Source: CAZVWV01 sp964631745 (GTDB taxonomy: Bacteria; Bdellovibrionota_C; UBA2361; JBGSMV01). From it: DNA of 14,426 bases. Below, piece by piece: positions 1-6,069 of this stretch. Both the position numbers and the translations under genes were made by a program. Positions within the stretch are counted from its first letter, which is position 1; every line of letters starts with the position of its first letter. The DNA lies in the NCBI GenBank assembly GCA_964631745.1, contig CAZVWV010000107.1, positions 1-14,426 on the forward strand, written 5' to 3'. Below the pieces are notes generated by a model. It worked only from the letters and a program-made list of their open reading frames with translations, was not told where the DNA came from and made no database searches.

Positions 1-46
1 GCCGATGGTTATAGTGGCACTACAGTTGAGGGCGAAGCCACCACCT
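1..46. repeat. Dispersed intergenic repeat, copy A (cut by window edge)
   Basis: Positions 1-46 align with 8718-8764 over nearly their whole length. Shared blocks are GCCGATG, TTATAGT and GGGCG(A/G)AGCC(A/G)CC(A/G)CC, separated by substitutions. The other copy is preceded by a GC-rich hairpin ending in CCTGCC, so this copy probably has the same hairpin just outside the window. No reading frame is conserved between the copies, which points to a non-coding repeat family rather than a gene fragment. Confidence 0.6.
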
Positions 47-101
47 GTTCGCACCCGGTGCTGCCTGTCGGCCTAAGATTTAGTGCAACTTCGCGGCACC
101 G

Positions 102-118
102 GCAGGCGAATCGCCTGC
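102..118. repeat. REP-like GC-rich palindromic hairpin
   Basis: GCAGGCG (102-108), loop AAT, and CGCCTGC (112-118) form a perfect 7-bp hairpin. Its arms match the core of the hairpin at 8703-8718 (CAGGCG/CGCCTG). It therefore looks like the hairpin module of the same intergenic repeat family. No T-run follows on either strand, so it is unlikely to be an intrinsic terminator. Confidence 0.55.
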
Positions 119-358
119 GCTCCATAATACTCTAGCCCCGAGCCGTACTGTCACTTTACCCTGGGTTTTTGAGCGGATACGTTTGCGGGGGATAACCTCT
201 TATCATCACGAAACACATTGTAGGCTCACTTAATATCCCGGTGCGTAGCCCGGAATGAGCATTTTTTATTTAAATTCCTCAATGATTTTTTGCGCTCGGC
301 CGAATCATAATAATAGACCCGGAACCGTGTTTAGCTGGGCTGTTTGGTTAGGCGTGAT

Positions 359-523
359 ATGCAGTTCGAGTTGAACATTAAAGGCTCATTCTCAGGATTT
401 GGTAGTATTATCGGCTGGTTAATCGAAGAATTAAAGAATGCCCTAACTCCTCCCGTGCCAGTCCCTGTCAAAGTTCCGGTTAAACAGCAAAATAGCAGAG
501 GGCGGCGCCCTCGCTCGCGTTAG
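359..523 (+). CDS. Possible 54-aa basic small protein
   Basis: An ATG frame encodes 54 residues with an unusual but protein-like layout. The N-terminal part is Gly/Ser-containing and amphipathic (IKGSFSGFGSIIGWLIEEL). A Pro-Val repeat follows (PPVPVPVKVPVK), and the end is arginine-rich (RGRRPRSR). A weak Shine-Dalgarno (TAGG) sits 6 nt before the ATG. The terminator-like hairpin at 558-596 lies 35 nt downstream and could serve this gene too, because the hairpin is symmetric. I do not recognise the family. The basic Pro/Arg tail would suit nucleic-acid or membrane contact, but that is only inference. A chance frame remains quite possible. Confidence 0.35.
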   Translation: MQFELNIKGSFSGFGSIIGWLIEELKNALTPPVPVPVKVPVKQQNSRGRRPRSR

Positions 524-557
524 GCCTACTGATATCCAAGAAATCTAATAGATTACG

Positions 558-596
558 AAAAAGCCCGCTACTAAGTGTTCATTCTTAGCAGCGGGC
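558..596 (-). terminator. Intrinsic terminator
   Basis: GCCCGCT (563-569) pairs with AGCGGGC (590-596) and CTAAG (571-575) with CTTAG (584-588). One A/C mismatch separates the two helices and the loop is 8 nt. Read on the minus strand, the stem is followed at once by TTTTTC (558-562), the standard rho-independent form. It lies about 155 bp beyond the stop of the minus-strand gene at 751-1098. On the plus strand only a weak T-rich stretch follows. A second small perfect hairpin (CCTGAT-CTTC-ATCAGG, 730-745) lies just after that gene's stop but lacks a T-run. Confidence 0.75.
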
Positions 597-750
597 GCGA
601 TGTTTCTTTGCGTTAAGGAGATGCGGGAGATTTGTTGCTTTCTTCTTTATTAAGACTTCCGTTCTTCAATAAATATTCAAAGTATTAATATAATCTCAAC
701 TTTTCTTTACTTTAAACATTACCGTCCAGCCTGATCTTCATCAGGTCAGG

Positions 751-1098
751 TTAAGCTGCATGCGTCGCGTAATTTTTCGTGAGATACCAAGGCGCAATCC
801 TGCTCTGGCCACGTTTGGGGAATTTCTTAATGGTCTCCGAGATGTCGCGATAATCTAAATCAAGCTCCTGACATAGCCAGGGGAAGGTGAACGGCCTAAA
901 AGAGGGAGTTTCAACCTCACCGAATAACCATTTTTCAGCTTCAGAAGCTTCCATCGAGTCGTTTCCAACCAGGTCCAATATAGCGCGTTCCAGCACTGCC
1001 ATGAGTAAATTCCTCTCAGGGCTCCCAGTAAAATTCGGCTTCTCATACAGCCCCCCTTCCTCTCTGTCCATTAAAACGAATCCAGCGTTGTCGCTCAT
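751..1098 (-). CDS. Conserved hypothetical protein, 115 aa
   Basis: A small, acidic, soluble protein without signal peptide or membrane segment. A helical segment around residues 29-45 (NLLMAVLERAILDLVG) is followed by an EAEKWLFGE stretch. After that comes FTFPWLCQELDLDYRDI, which reads like a short helix-turn-helix-like unit. This order matches, from memory, a widespread family of uncharacterised small bacterial proteins that share an LLxAVLExAI / AExWLF / FSFxxICExLGLD layout. Their function is not known to me. The ATG start has an AGGGA about 10 nt upstream. The gene diverges from the secreted protein at 1196 with about 97 bp between them and is probably terminated at 558-596. A DNA-binding role is conceivable from the C-terminal half but is not shown. 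Confidence 0.7.
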   Translation of the reverse strand: MSDNAGFVLMDREEGGLYEKPNFTGSPERNLLMAVLERAILDLVGNDSMEASEAEKWLFGEVETPSFRPFTFPWLCQELDLDYRDISETIKKFPKRGQSRIAPWYLTKNYATHAA

Positions 1099-1195
1099 AA
1101 AACAATGTCCCTAAATCACCGTCGTGTTATGGTTTTGTGACGCAGGGTATATTGCAGATATTCAGTGAAAGTTTGACGTGTTAGAAAAGTACTCT

Positions 1196-1714
1196 ATGTT
1201 CAAATTTGTTGTTTCTGCCCTAATTTTTTGCTTGTTCTTAAATGATGCCAAAGCGGAGTTCGAGTGCTTCGCTACGGTTAGTTATAAGTGGAGGAAGAAA
1301 CCACAAGAGAAAGCTGCCTCAGAGAAAGTGCCCGAGGGCGCCGCGCCCGCCGCCGATCAGGTAGTTGACCTGGCTCGAATAAGCGGGGACGGCGCAGATG
1401 AATCTGCAGCCAAGTCCAAACTAAATCAACTGCTTCCCGAAGCGCGCACTAAGGCATCTGAGGCCTGTAAGAAAAGTCATGAATCCAAGGCCGAATGTTT
1501 GGCTGCGAAATATTCGTCGATGTCCAGCACCCTAAACACCCTTCGCTTCGACTCCCGAAAATCACTGGAAGACGCTATCGCCAACGACTGCGAGGCGCAA
1601 TCGGGTGCATGCTTAGATGTGGCCGTCTCGGAGATTCAATGCGCCGAAAAAGTTGTGCCGGGGGCGGCATCTCCGACAGTTGCTGGCGCAGCCGGAAAAG
1701 GATCTAAAAAGTAG
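1196..1714 (+). CDS. Secreted six-cysteine protein of unknown function
   Basis: The frame begins with a Sec signal peptide (MFKFVVSALIFCLFLNDAKA), with likely cleavage after AKA before EFECF. The mature part, about 150 residues, is Ala/Lys/Glu-rich and mostly helical. It has six cysteines, in the local contexts FEC, EAC, AEC, NDC, GAC and IQC. This is an even number and suits disulfides in the periplasm. A low-complexity Ala/Pro/Glu linker sits near the start of the mature protein, and the C terminus is Gly/Ala/Lys-rich. I chose ATG 1196 because the signal peptide begins there. An in-frame GTG at 1178 would add six residues, and neither start has a strong Shine-Dalgarno. The stop overlaps the convergent gene by 11 bp. 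No family recognised. Confidence 0.65.
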   Translation: MFKFVVSALIFCLFLNDAKAEFECFATVSYKWRKKPQEKAASEKVPEGAAPAADQVVDLARISGDGADESAAKSKLNQLLPEARTKASEACKKSHESKAECLAAKYSSMSSTLNTLRFDSRKSLEDAIANDCEAQSGACLDVAVSEIQCAEKVVPGAASPTVAGAAGKGSKK

Positions 1715-2960
1715 CGGCAGCTCCGGTAAGAAGAAACTTACGTATACATTCTATCTCTGCGACGTGTTCAATCGAACGCAACTTTGGGCTAACCTTTCCG
1801 TGATCGGAGGCGATGGTTCCATCGCTTTGCAAAAAATCCGGCATACAAGGGAAGTCCGCCTTAGCTGCCTCGAGCGCAATAAGCCAAGTTTGATCCGCGC
1901 GCTCTTCATCAAGATGAATTTTCTGCGCCTCGGCGCGTAATTTATACAAGCGCTCCAATCCAAGGGCGTAGATTTTTTTCAGAGCTAGTGAGTGATATAG
2001 ATCCTGGAACGAGCGCTCCCCCAAAGTTTGCGCTACTTCAAGCCCGATATTTAGCGCTCCGCGCACCTTACGGATCGTTTCGAAGACCTGCTCATGATTG
2101 TAAAATTCCACACTAAATCGAACCAGGGCGGCGTTGACAAGCAGTGTCAGCTCACCCTCGATGGCATCGCTTCTGCCAAGCGCGTCGAAAAAAGTGTGCA
2201 GCGGCTGAAGCACGTGTCCTTCGTAAATCAAAGGCTCCACAATCGGCAGATCTTTGGCGCGCGAATGTGGTTCCGCGGCCTCAAGCAGTGCCCTAATTTG
2301 TGCTTCATGCGCGGGGGCATTAATCTCATGCGCAAAGGCTAGGTCCGGGATGCTTTCGCTACTTAACCGCTTTTCCTTATCCTGATAAGCGACCTCCTCT
2401 AAGTTTGACTCAGTCTCAACCTCGCTTAGGGCAAGCAGCTTGTAAAAAAGATCCGCGCTGGTTTCAAACACTAACGCCAGGAATCGCCCCAATAAGAAAT
2501 GTTTATCTGCATCTTCTGTGTGTATGTTGATCCAGGTGTGCCCCTTGTCTGGTGTGTAATGCCCGGGCCCGGGCGGGTTCTCTGTGGGGTCATCGAACTG
2601 AATAAAATTAACATGCCGGGATATCAGCAAGGCCACGAGTTTAAGATCTATTACTCGCAAGATTTTTTGAAGCGCGGCGAGCTGGTTGGTCTCGTCGCTC
2701 GCTGCGAGCCACTCCCATAAGTTCTCTTCATAGAAACGGTCGCGCTGCCACAGATCCATATCCAGCATCAGTTTGCATTGAGTGTCCGTGCCGAGTTCTA
2801 TTACATCGGGTGAGGCGCTGATGCCGTTATGTTTAAGCGCCATGTACAGGGATTGAGCTGGCAACTCGCGAATAGCAGACTCAGGCAGTTCGCCCACGTG
2901 CAACATGCGCGCCAAGGCTTGCGTGTTAAGGCCGCGATAGCCTTTCGTCAAACCCGCCAT
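1704..2960 (-). CDS. DUF6178-like protein
   Basis: A 418-residue soluble protein, largely helical, with no signal peptide. The N-terminal half shows a sequence I associate with DUF6178: LPAQSLYMALKHNG, then a segment ending in LMLDMDLWQRDRF and LWEWL, then VDLKLVALLISRHVNF-like text. A mid-region follows with FETSADLFYKLLAL and NLEEVAYQDKEKRLSSESI-like text. DUF6178 proteins are uncharacterised and, as I recall, are found mainly in former Deltaproteobacteria. This one seems somewhat shorter than most. The ATG has a GAAGGGAAG ribosome site close upstream and lies 18 bp after the infC stop, so the two are probably co-transcribed. The C terminus overlaps the convergent gene at 1196-1714 by 11 bp. 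The function cannot be stated. Confidence 0.72.
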   Translation of the reverse strand: MAGLTKGYRGLNTQALARMLHVGELPESAIRELPAQSLYMALKHNGISASPDVIELGTDTQCKLMLDMDLWQRDRFYEENLWEWLAASDETNQLAALQKILRVIDLKLVALLISRHVNFIQFDDPTENPPGPGHYTPDKGHTWINIHTEDADKHFLLGRFLALVFETSADLFYKLLALSEVETESNLEEVAYQDKEKRLSSESIPDLAFAHEINAPAHEAQIRALLEAAEPHSRAKDLPIVEPLIYEGHVLQPLHTFFDALGRSDAIEGELTLLVNAALVRFSVEFYNHEQVFETIRKVRGALNIGLEVAQTLGERSFQDLYHSLALKKIYALGLERLYKLRAEAQKIHLDEERADQTWLIALEAAKADFPCMPDFLQSDGTIASDHGKVSPKLRSIEHVAEIECIRKFLLTGAAATF

Positions 2961-2978
2961 TTGTTTCTTCCCTTCTCG

Positions 2979-3554
2979 TTACTTCTTTGGCTGCAGCTTG
3001 CCAGGAGCCAGTACGATATGCACTTGGCGCCCTTGAGCCGGAGATTTCTCATCTATCGTGGCGATGTCGGCCAAGTTCGCAATGATAGTCTTAAACTTCT
3101 CTTGCGCTAAATCTTGGAAAGCGATCTCTCGGCCTCTAAAGCGAATTGAGAACTTCACTTTGTTGCCTTCGTCTAAAAACTCTCGCGCTTTCTTTAGCTT
3201 AACTTCCAGGTCGCCCGCGCCAGTATTGTAGCGCAGTCGCAGCTCCTTCAGCTCGGTCTCGGTGCGCTTTTTCTTGGCTTCGGATTCCTTCTTCTGTTCG
3301 CGATACTTGAACTTTCCGTAGTCCATGATCTTGCAAACAGGCGGGTTGGCGGTGGCGGCCACTTCAACCAAATCTAAGCCGCGATCCTCGGCAGCTTGTA
3401 TAGCTGTGCGGATTGGCAATACACCAAGCTGCTCTCCTTCCTCGGTAACTACTCTGACTTGCTGGGCGGTGATTCTTCGATTGATGCGGTGCGCATCTTG
3501 AGGCTCATTGCGACGAAAACGGTCGCGGAAACCAGGTCTAAAATTGGTGCTCAA
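2979..3554 (-). CDS. infC: Translation initiation factor IF-3
   Basis: A 191-residue protein with both IF-3 domains. The N-terminal domain contains RINRRITAQQVRVV, the DLVEVA stretch and the hallmark PPVCKIMDYGKFKYREQKK. The C-terminal domain has KELRLRYNTGAGDLEVKLKKA, KVKFSIRFRGREIA and a typical end (GRQVHIVLAPGK). IF-3 binds the 30S subunit, keeps it apart from 50S and checks start-codon and initiator tRNA pairing. The start is TTG with a clear AGGAG 8 nt upstream. No better in-frame start exists nearby. Non-AUG starts are common for infC, and in E. coli an AUU start underlies autoregulation. Here TTG is a milder departure. The usual downstream rpmI and rplT are absent and a DUF6178-like gene follows instead. 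Confidence 0.97.
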   Translation of the reverse strand: MSTNFRPGFRDRFRRNEPQDAHRINRRITAQQVRVVTEEGEQLGVLPIRTAIQAAEDRGLDLVEVAATANPPVCKIMDYGKFKYREQKKESEAKKKRTETELKELRLRYNTGAGDLEVKLKKAREFLDEGNKVKFSIRFRGREIAFQDLAQEKFKTIIANLADIATIDEKSPAQGRQVHIVLAPGKLQPKK

Positions 3555-3582
3555 TAAACTATCTCCTAAAGTTTAGAGTACT

Positions 3583-3611
3583 ATCATGACGCGAAATTGA
3601 TTATCGATCAA
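3583..3611 (-). promoter_or_regulatory. Probable sigma70-type promoter of infC
   Basis: On the minus strand, TTGATC (3606-3611) is followed after exactly 17 nt by CATGAT (3583-3588). These match the -35 and -10 consensus at four of six positions each. Transcription would start near 3576, giving a leader of only about 22 nt before the TTG start codon. The -35 boxes of this and the btu promoter are divergent and 9 nt apart. The assignment rests on sequence match only. Confidence 0.4.
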
Positions 3612-3620
3612 GCATGGGCT

Positions 3621-3650
3621 TTGACACTTGGCCTTTTCCTCTGGTAGAAC
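3621..3650 (+). promoter_or_regulatory. Probable promoter of the btu operon
   Basis: A perfect -35 box TTGACA (3621-3626) is followed after 18 nt by TAGAAC (3645-3650), four of six matches to TATAAT. The predicted start point near 3656-3657 coincides with the first base of riboswitch helix P1 (3656), which supports this promoter. It would transcribe the riboswitch leader and btuB-btuF-btuD-btuC. Confidence 0.6.
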
Positions 3651-3717
3651 CACCCTGTAAGCGTTAGGGAAGCACGGTGTAATTCCGTCACGGGCCCGCC
3701 GCTGTAACCGGAACAAA

Positions 3718-3991
3718 ATACCTGAATTCATCAGGTATCCGTTCAGAGGGTAATTAAGAGGGGTTAGATCGGATGGTTACGAATCGTTAATTCTGCCACT
3801 TCGGATTGAAAACCCTGATCGGGTTTCCGTTTTTCTGAACGGATACTTATCTCCACCCCGATTTGCTACCGCAAATCTGCCCCTTAATAGGGGCTGTAAA
3901 AAGCGGTTGATGGTTTGCGTAGCTTTTGCCCTCGTGAACAGATACTTATGAGACTTGGTCAGGCAATAACTCTTTAGTTGTTAATTGACCA
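3718..3991 (+). repeat. Structured insertion inside riboswitch P7
   Basis: The insertion is dense in inverted repeats on the RNA-sense strand. They are ATACCTGA/TCAGGTAT (3718-3725 with 3731-3738), GTATCCGTTCAGA/TCTGAACGGATAC (3735-3747 with 3834-3846) and GATTTGC/GCAAATC (3860-3866 with 3871-3877). Further ones are GCCCCT/AGGGGC (3879-3884 with 3889-3894) and TGGTCA/TGACCA (3956-3961 with 3986-3991), which encloses AATAACT/AGTTGTT. The first two share 3735-3738, so they cannot form together. A 15-nt direct repeat, TGAAC(G/A)GATACTTAT, occurs at 3836-3850 and 3935-3949 with one mismatch. Only tiny frames exist, so it is not coding. It could be an elaborated P7-P9 domain or a decayed small mobile repeat. 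Confidence 0.7.
3809..3834 (+). terminator. Terminator-like hairpin inside the riboswitch
   Basis: AAACCC (3810-3815), loop TGATC, and GGGTTT (3821-3826) form a perfect 6-bp stem followed after CCG by five T residues (3830-3834). This is the layout of a modest intrinsic terminator in the operon's direction. The T-run ends in the 3' arm of the 13-bp stem (3834-3846). Long-range pairing of that arm with 3735-3747 would enclose this hairpin rather than exclude it. The stem is short, so activity is uncertain. Confidence 0.35.
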
Positions 3992-4074
3992 GTTCGGAGC
4001 CACTGCGCATCTTTGGGATTCTAATCTGCGTGGGAAGGCAATTTAGGTTGTCCGGGAGTCAGAAGACCTGCTTA

Positions 4075-4153
4075 CAAGCACCTGCTTGGATTCGAGCCTC
4101 GAGGATTAGGCTTGAGGCTAATTCATTAAATATAAAAAAATTTGGAGTTCGAT
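4075..4153 (+). promoter_or_regulatory. Riboswitch expression platform and btuB ribosome site
   Basis: Just after P1, CAAGC/GCTTG (4075-4079 with 4084-4088) forms a hairpin that overlaps the last two bases of P1. AGCCTC/GAGGCT (4095-4100 with 4114-4119) forms a second hairpin. An A-rich stretch then leads to GGAG (4144-4147), six nt before the btuB ATG. No hairpin with a T-run is present, so control is more likely at translation initiation or by kissing-loop-coupled RBS masking than by termination here. I could not find a clear anti-Shine-Dalgarno partner. Confidence 0.45.
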
Positions 4154-6046
4154 ATGCGAATTTTCGCCTATCTTTTATTGGGTATTATCCCCGCGTATTC
4201 TGCTTTTGCGGAAGATGCAACAGAAGTAGTAGTTGTGGCTAATAGAGTGCCGGTGGCGGCTTCTCAGGTGGCTAGTAGCCTCACCGTTATCGATCAGGAG
4301 CAGTTAGAGTCTAAGGAGAATACTACTGTTACTGATGCCCTACGGGGCGTACCAGGGCTAGATGTCGTTCAAAGCGGAGGCCGCGGCGGAAATGCCGCTG
4401 TCTTCATGCGAGGAGCGAATTCGGAACACACCTTGGTTCTAATCGACGGGGTCGAAGCTAATAACCCTATCAATCCCGCGCGAAGCTATAATTTTGGCAA
4501 TCTTACCCTGGAGAATGTGGAGAAGGTCGAAGTTCTGAGAGGACCACAGAGCACGCTTTACGGCTCGGACGCTTTGGGTGGCGTGATCAGCATCACGACC
4601 AAGCGTGGAACAAAGGCTCCTAACTCATATCTATCTTTCTTGGGTGGGTCGTATTCTACCTTTGAAGAACAGGCTGGGATAAATGGGTTAAAAGACAAGC
4701 TTGATTATTCGCTGGCTGTGGCACGCGCAGATTCTGATGGGATATCCTCAGCTAAGGCTGATCTTGGGAACTCAGAACACGATCGGTATTCGGACAATTC
4801 TTTCTCCGGAAAGTTCGGTTATGAGAGCGACAAGGATTTTCAGTCTTTGTTGAGTTTTCGATATCTCGATGCCAAATCGGACCTCGATTCAATGGGAGGT
4901 ATCGGGGGCGACGATCCAAATCGCAAATTGAAAGACCAGGAGCTATTTGTGCGGGGCGAAGAGCACGTGAGTTTCTTTGCGGGCCAACTGAAATCGGTGG
5001 CTGGTATTTCGTATATGAATCAGAGCTTTGATGATAACGATGACCCCGACGCCTTGCACATGCTTGACCTCTTAAGGAGTAATTATGATGGCTCGAATCT
5101 GAAGTTCGATCTACAAAACTCCGTTGACGCTTTCGAGAATTTGAAATTTCTAATCGGCTTGGAAACCGAAGAGGAGAAGGCTTCCTCGAACTACCACTCT
5201 GAGAGCATGTTTGGTCCGTTTGATTCTGATTTCGCAGAGAGAGAGGCTCGCAGCAGCGGATATTACGGAGAAGCTAGGGCTTCTGCTTTTGACAGACTCT
5301 ATTCCAGTTTTGGGGTGCGGGTCGACGAGCATGAGAAATTTGGGAGTGAGGTTACTTACCGCCTGGCACCGGCTCTGCTCTTTAAAGAAACCGGCACGAA
5401 ACTGTCTTCTACGGTCGGCACGGGATTTAAGGCCCCATCACTTTTTCAGTTGTATTCTCAGTATGGACGCGAAGATCTGAACCCGGAGGAGAGTTTGGGT
5501 GGTGATGCGGGGATTGAGCAGAAGCTGTTAGATGGAATCTTAACAGTCGGAGCGACATATTTCTGGAATCGTTTTGATAATTTAATAACGTTCGACCCGA
5601 ACACTTTCCTCTTTGATAACATATCCAAGGCGGAAACTCATGGAGCGGAAATTAGCGCGCAGGTTCAGGCCAGCGAGTCCCTCTCGTTCGGAACTAGCTT
5701 TACTGCGCTTCGCACTGAGGATCGCAACACCCATCAGGAACTTTTAAGGCGGCCAAAGACTAAGCTGGGGTTTGACTGTCTTTATCGTATAGGAGAGAAA
5801 GGGCGCGTGAATTTGGGCGTGGTCTTTACGGGTTCGCGTATCGATAATGATTTCTCAAGCTTCCCGGCCTCGCGAGTCTCGCTCAAAGGTTATACTCTTA
5901 TTAATGCGGCCGCCTCGTATGAAGTAATGAAGAATGTCGATCTGATACTGAGGGTCGATAATATCGGCGATGTCGATTATGAGGAGGTGCTAGGCTATGG
6001 CACACGCGGCGCCAGCGCGTATGGAGGCTTTAGAGTAAGGATGTAG
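4154..6046 (+). CDS. btuB: TonB-dependent vitamin B12 receptor BtuB
   Basis: A 630-residue outer-membrane receptor. The signal peptide MRIFAYLLLGIIPAYSAFA is followed by EDATEVVVVANRVP, a TonB box resembling that of E. coli BtuB. The plug domain (roughly residues 22-150) has LTVIDQEQLES, ALRGVPGLDVVQSGGRGGNA and FMRGANSEHTLVLIDGVEAN. It then has VEKVEVLRGPQSTLYGSDAL and GGVISITTKRG. The rest is a beta-barrel with TonB-receptor features such as GTGFKAPSLFQLYSQYG, NPEES and a final DVDYEEVLGYGTRG/AYGGF strand. Length is close to E. coli BtuB (about 614). I take ATG 4154 because GGAG lies 6 nt upstream and the signal peptide starts there. An upstream in-frame TTG at 4142 would include the ribosome site itself. 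Substrate is inferred from the riboswitch and btuFDC. It drives corrinoid import across the outer membrane using TonB energy. Confidence 0.93.
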   Translation: MRIFAYLLLGIIPAYSAFAEDATEVVVVANRVPVAASQVASSLTVIDQEQLESKENTTVTDALRGVPGLDVVQSGGRGGNAAVFMRGANSEHTLVLIDGVEANNPINPARSYNFGNLTLENVEKVEVLRGPQSTLYGSDALGGVISITTKRGTKAPNSYLSFLGGSYSTFEEQAGINGLKDKLDYSLAVARADSDGISSAKADLGNSEHDRYSDNSFSGKFGYESDKDFQSLLSFRYLDAKSDLDSMGGIGGDDPNRKLKDQELFVRGEEHVSFFAGQLKSVAGISYMNQSFDDNDDPDALHMLDLLRSNYDGSNLKFDLQNSVDAFENLKFLIGLETEEEKASSNYHSESMFGPFDSDFAEREARSSGYYGEARASAFDRLYSSFGVRVDEHEKFGSEVTYRLAPALLFKETGTKLSSTVGTGFKAPSLFQLYSQYGREDLNPEESLGGDAGIEQKLLDGILTVGATYFWNRFDNLITFDPNTFLFDNISKAETHGAEISAQVQASESLSFGTSFTALRTEDRNTHQELLRRPKTKLGFDCLYRIGEKGRVNLGVVFTGSRIDNDFSSFPASRVSLKGYTLINAAASYEVMKNVDLILRVDNIGDVDYEEVLGYGTRGASAYGGFRVRM

Positions 6047-6069
6047 GATTTGCGATAGGGGAAAAACTC

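Larger units (their letters stand above)
1..358. other. Intergenic stretch with repeats, no gene seen
   Basis: Apart from repeat copy A and the 102-118 hairpin I see no open frame with protein-like composition here. It also contains a short GC-rich palindrome at 51-61 (GCACC-C-GGTGC) and an AT-rich tract around 260-290. I found no tRNA or rRNA signature. Whatever lies upstream of the window is not visible. Confidence 0.5.
3656..4076 (+). promoter_or_regulatory. Cobalamin riboswitch with a 277-nt insertion
   Basis: The 5' half contains TTAGGGAA (3664-3671), CGGTG (3675-3679) and the core GGGCCCGCCGCTGTAACCGG (3692-3711). The 3' half contains GCCACTG (3999-4005), GGGAAGGC (4032-4039) and a B12-box-like GTCAGAAGACCTGC (4058-4071). 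The halves belong to one aptamer because TGTAAGC (3656-3662) pairs perfectly with GCTTACA (4070-4076) as P1. In addition, CCGGAAC (3708-3714) pairs with GTTCGG (3992-3997) as P7 with one bulged G. Between the P7 arms lie 277 nt (3715-3991), making the element about twice the usual length. Adenosylcobalamin or a related corrinoid is the expected ligand, and binding should reduce btu expression. The btuB-F-D-C genes immediately downstream fit this role. Confidence 0.92.

Noticed and set aside
51..61. Short palindrome GCACCCGGTGC as an operator
   Set aside because: It is isolated, GC-rich and near repeat elements, with no gene start close by.
3851..3855. CTCCA in the riboswitch insertion as partner of the btuB ribosome site (TGGAG, 4143-4147)
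   Set aside because: Only five bases match over almost 300 nt, well within chance.
3656..4076. Two tandem cobalamin riboswitches
   Set aside because: Only one 5' core and one B12-box segment are present, and they pair with each other through P1 and P7.
3985..4242. 85-aa plus-strand frame starting in the riboswitch
   Set aside because: It spans conserved riboswitch elements and the btuB start in another register, so it is a shadow of the RNA element and btuB.
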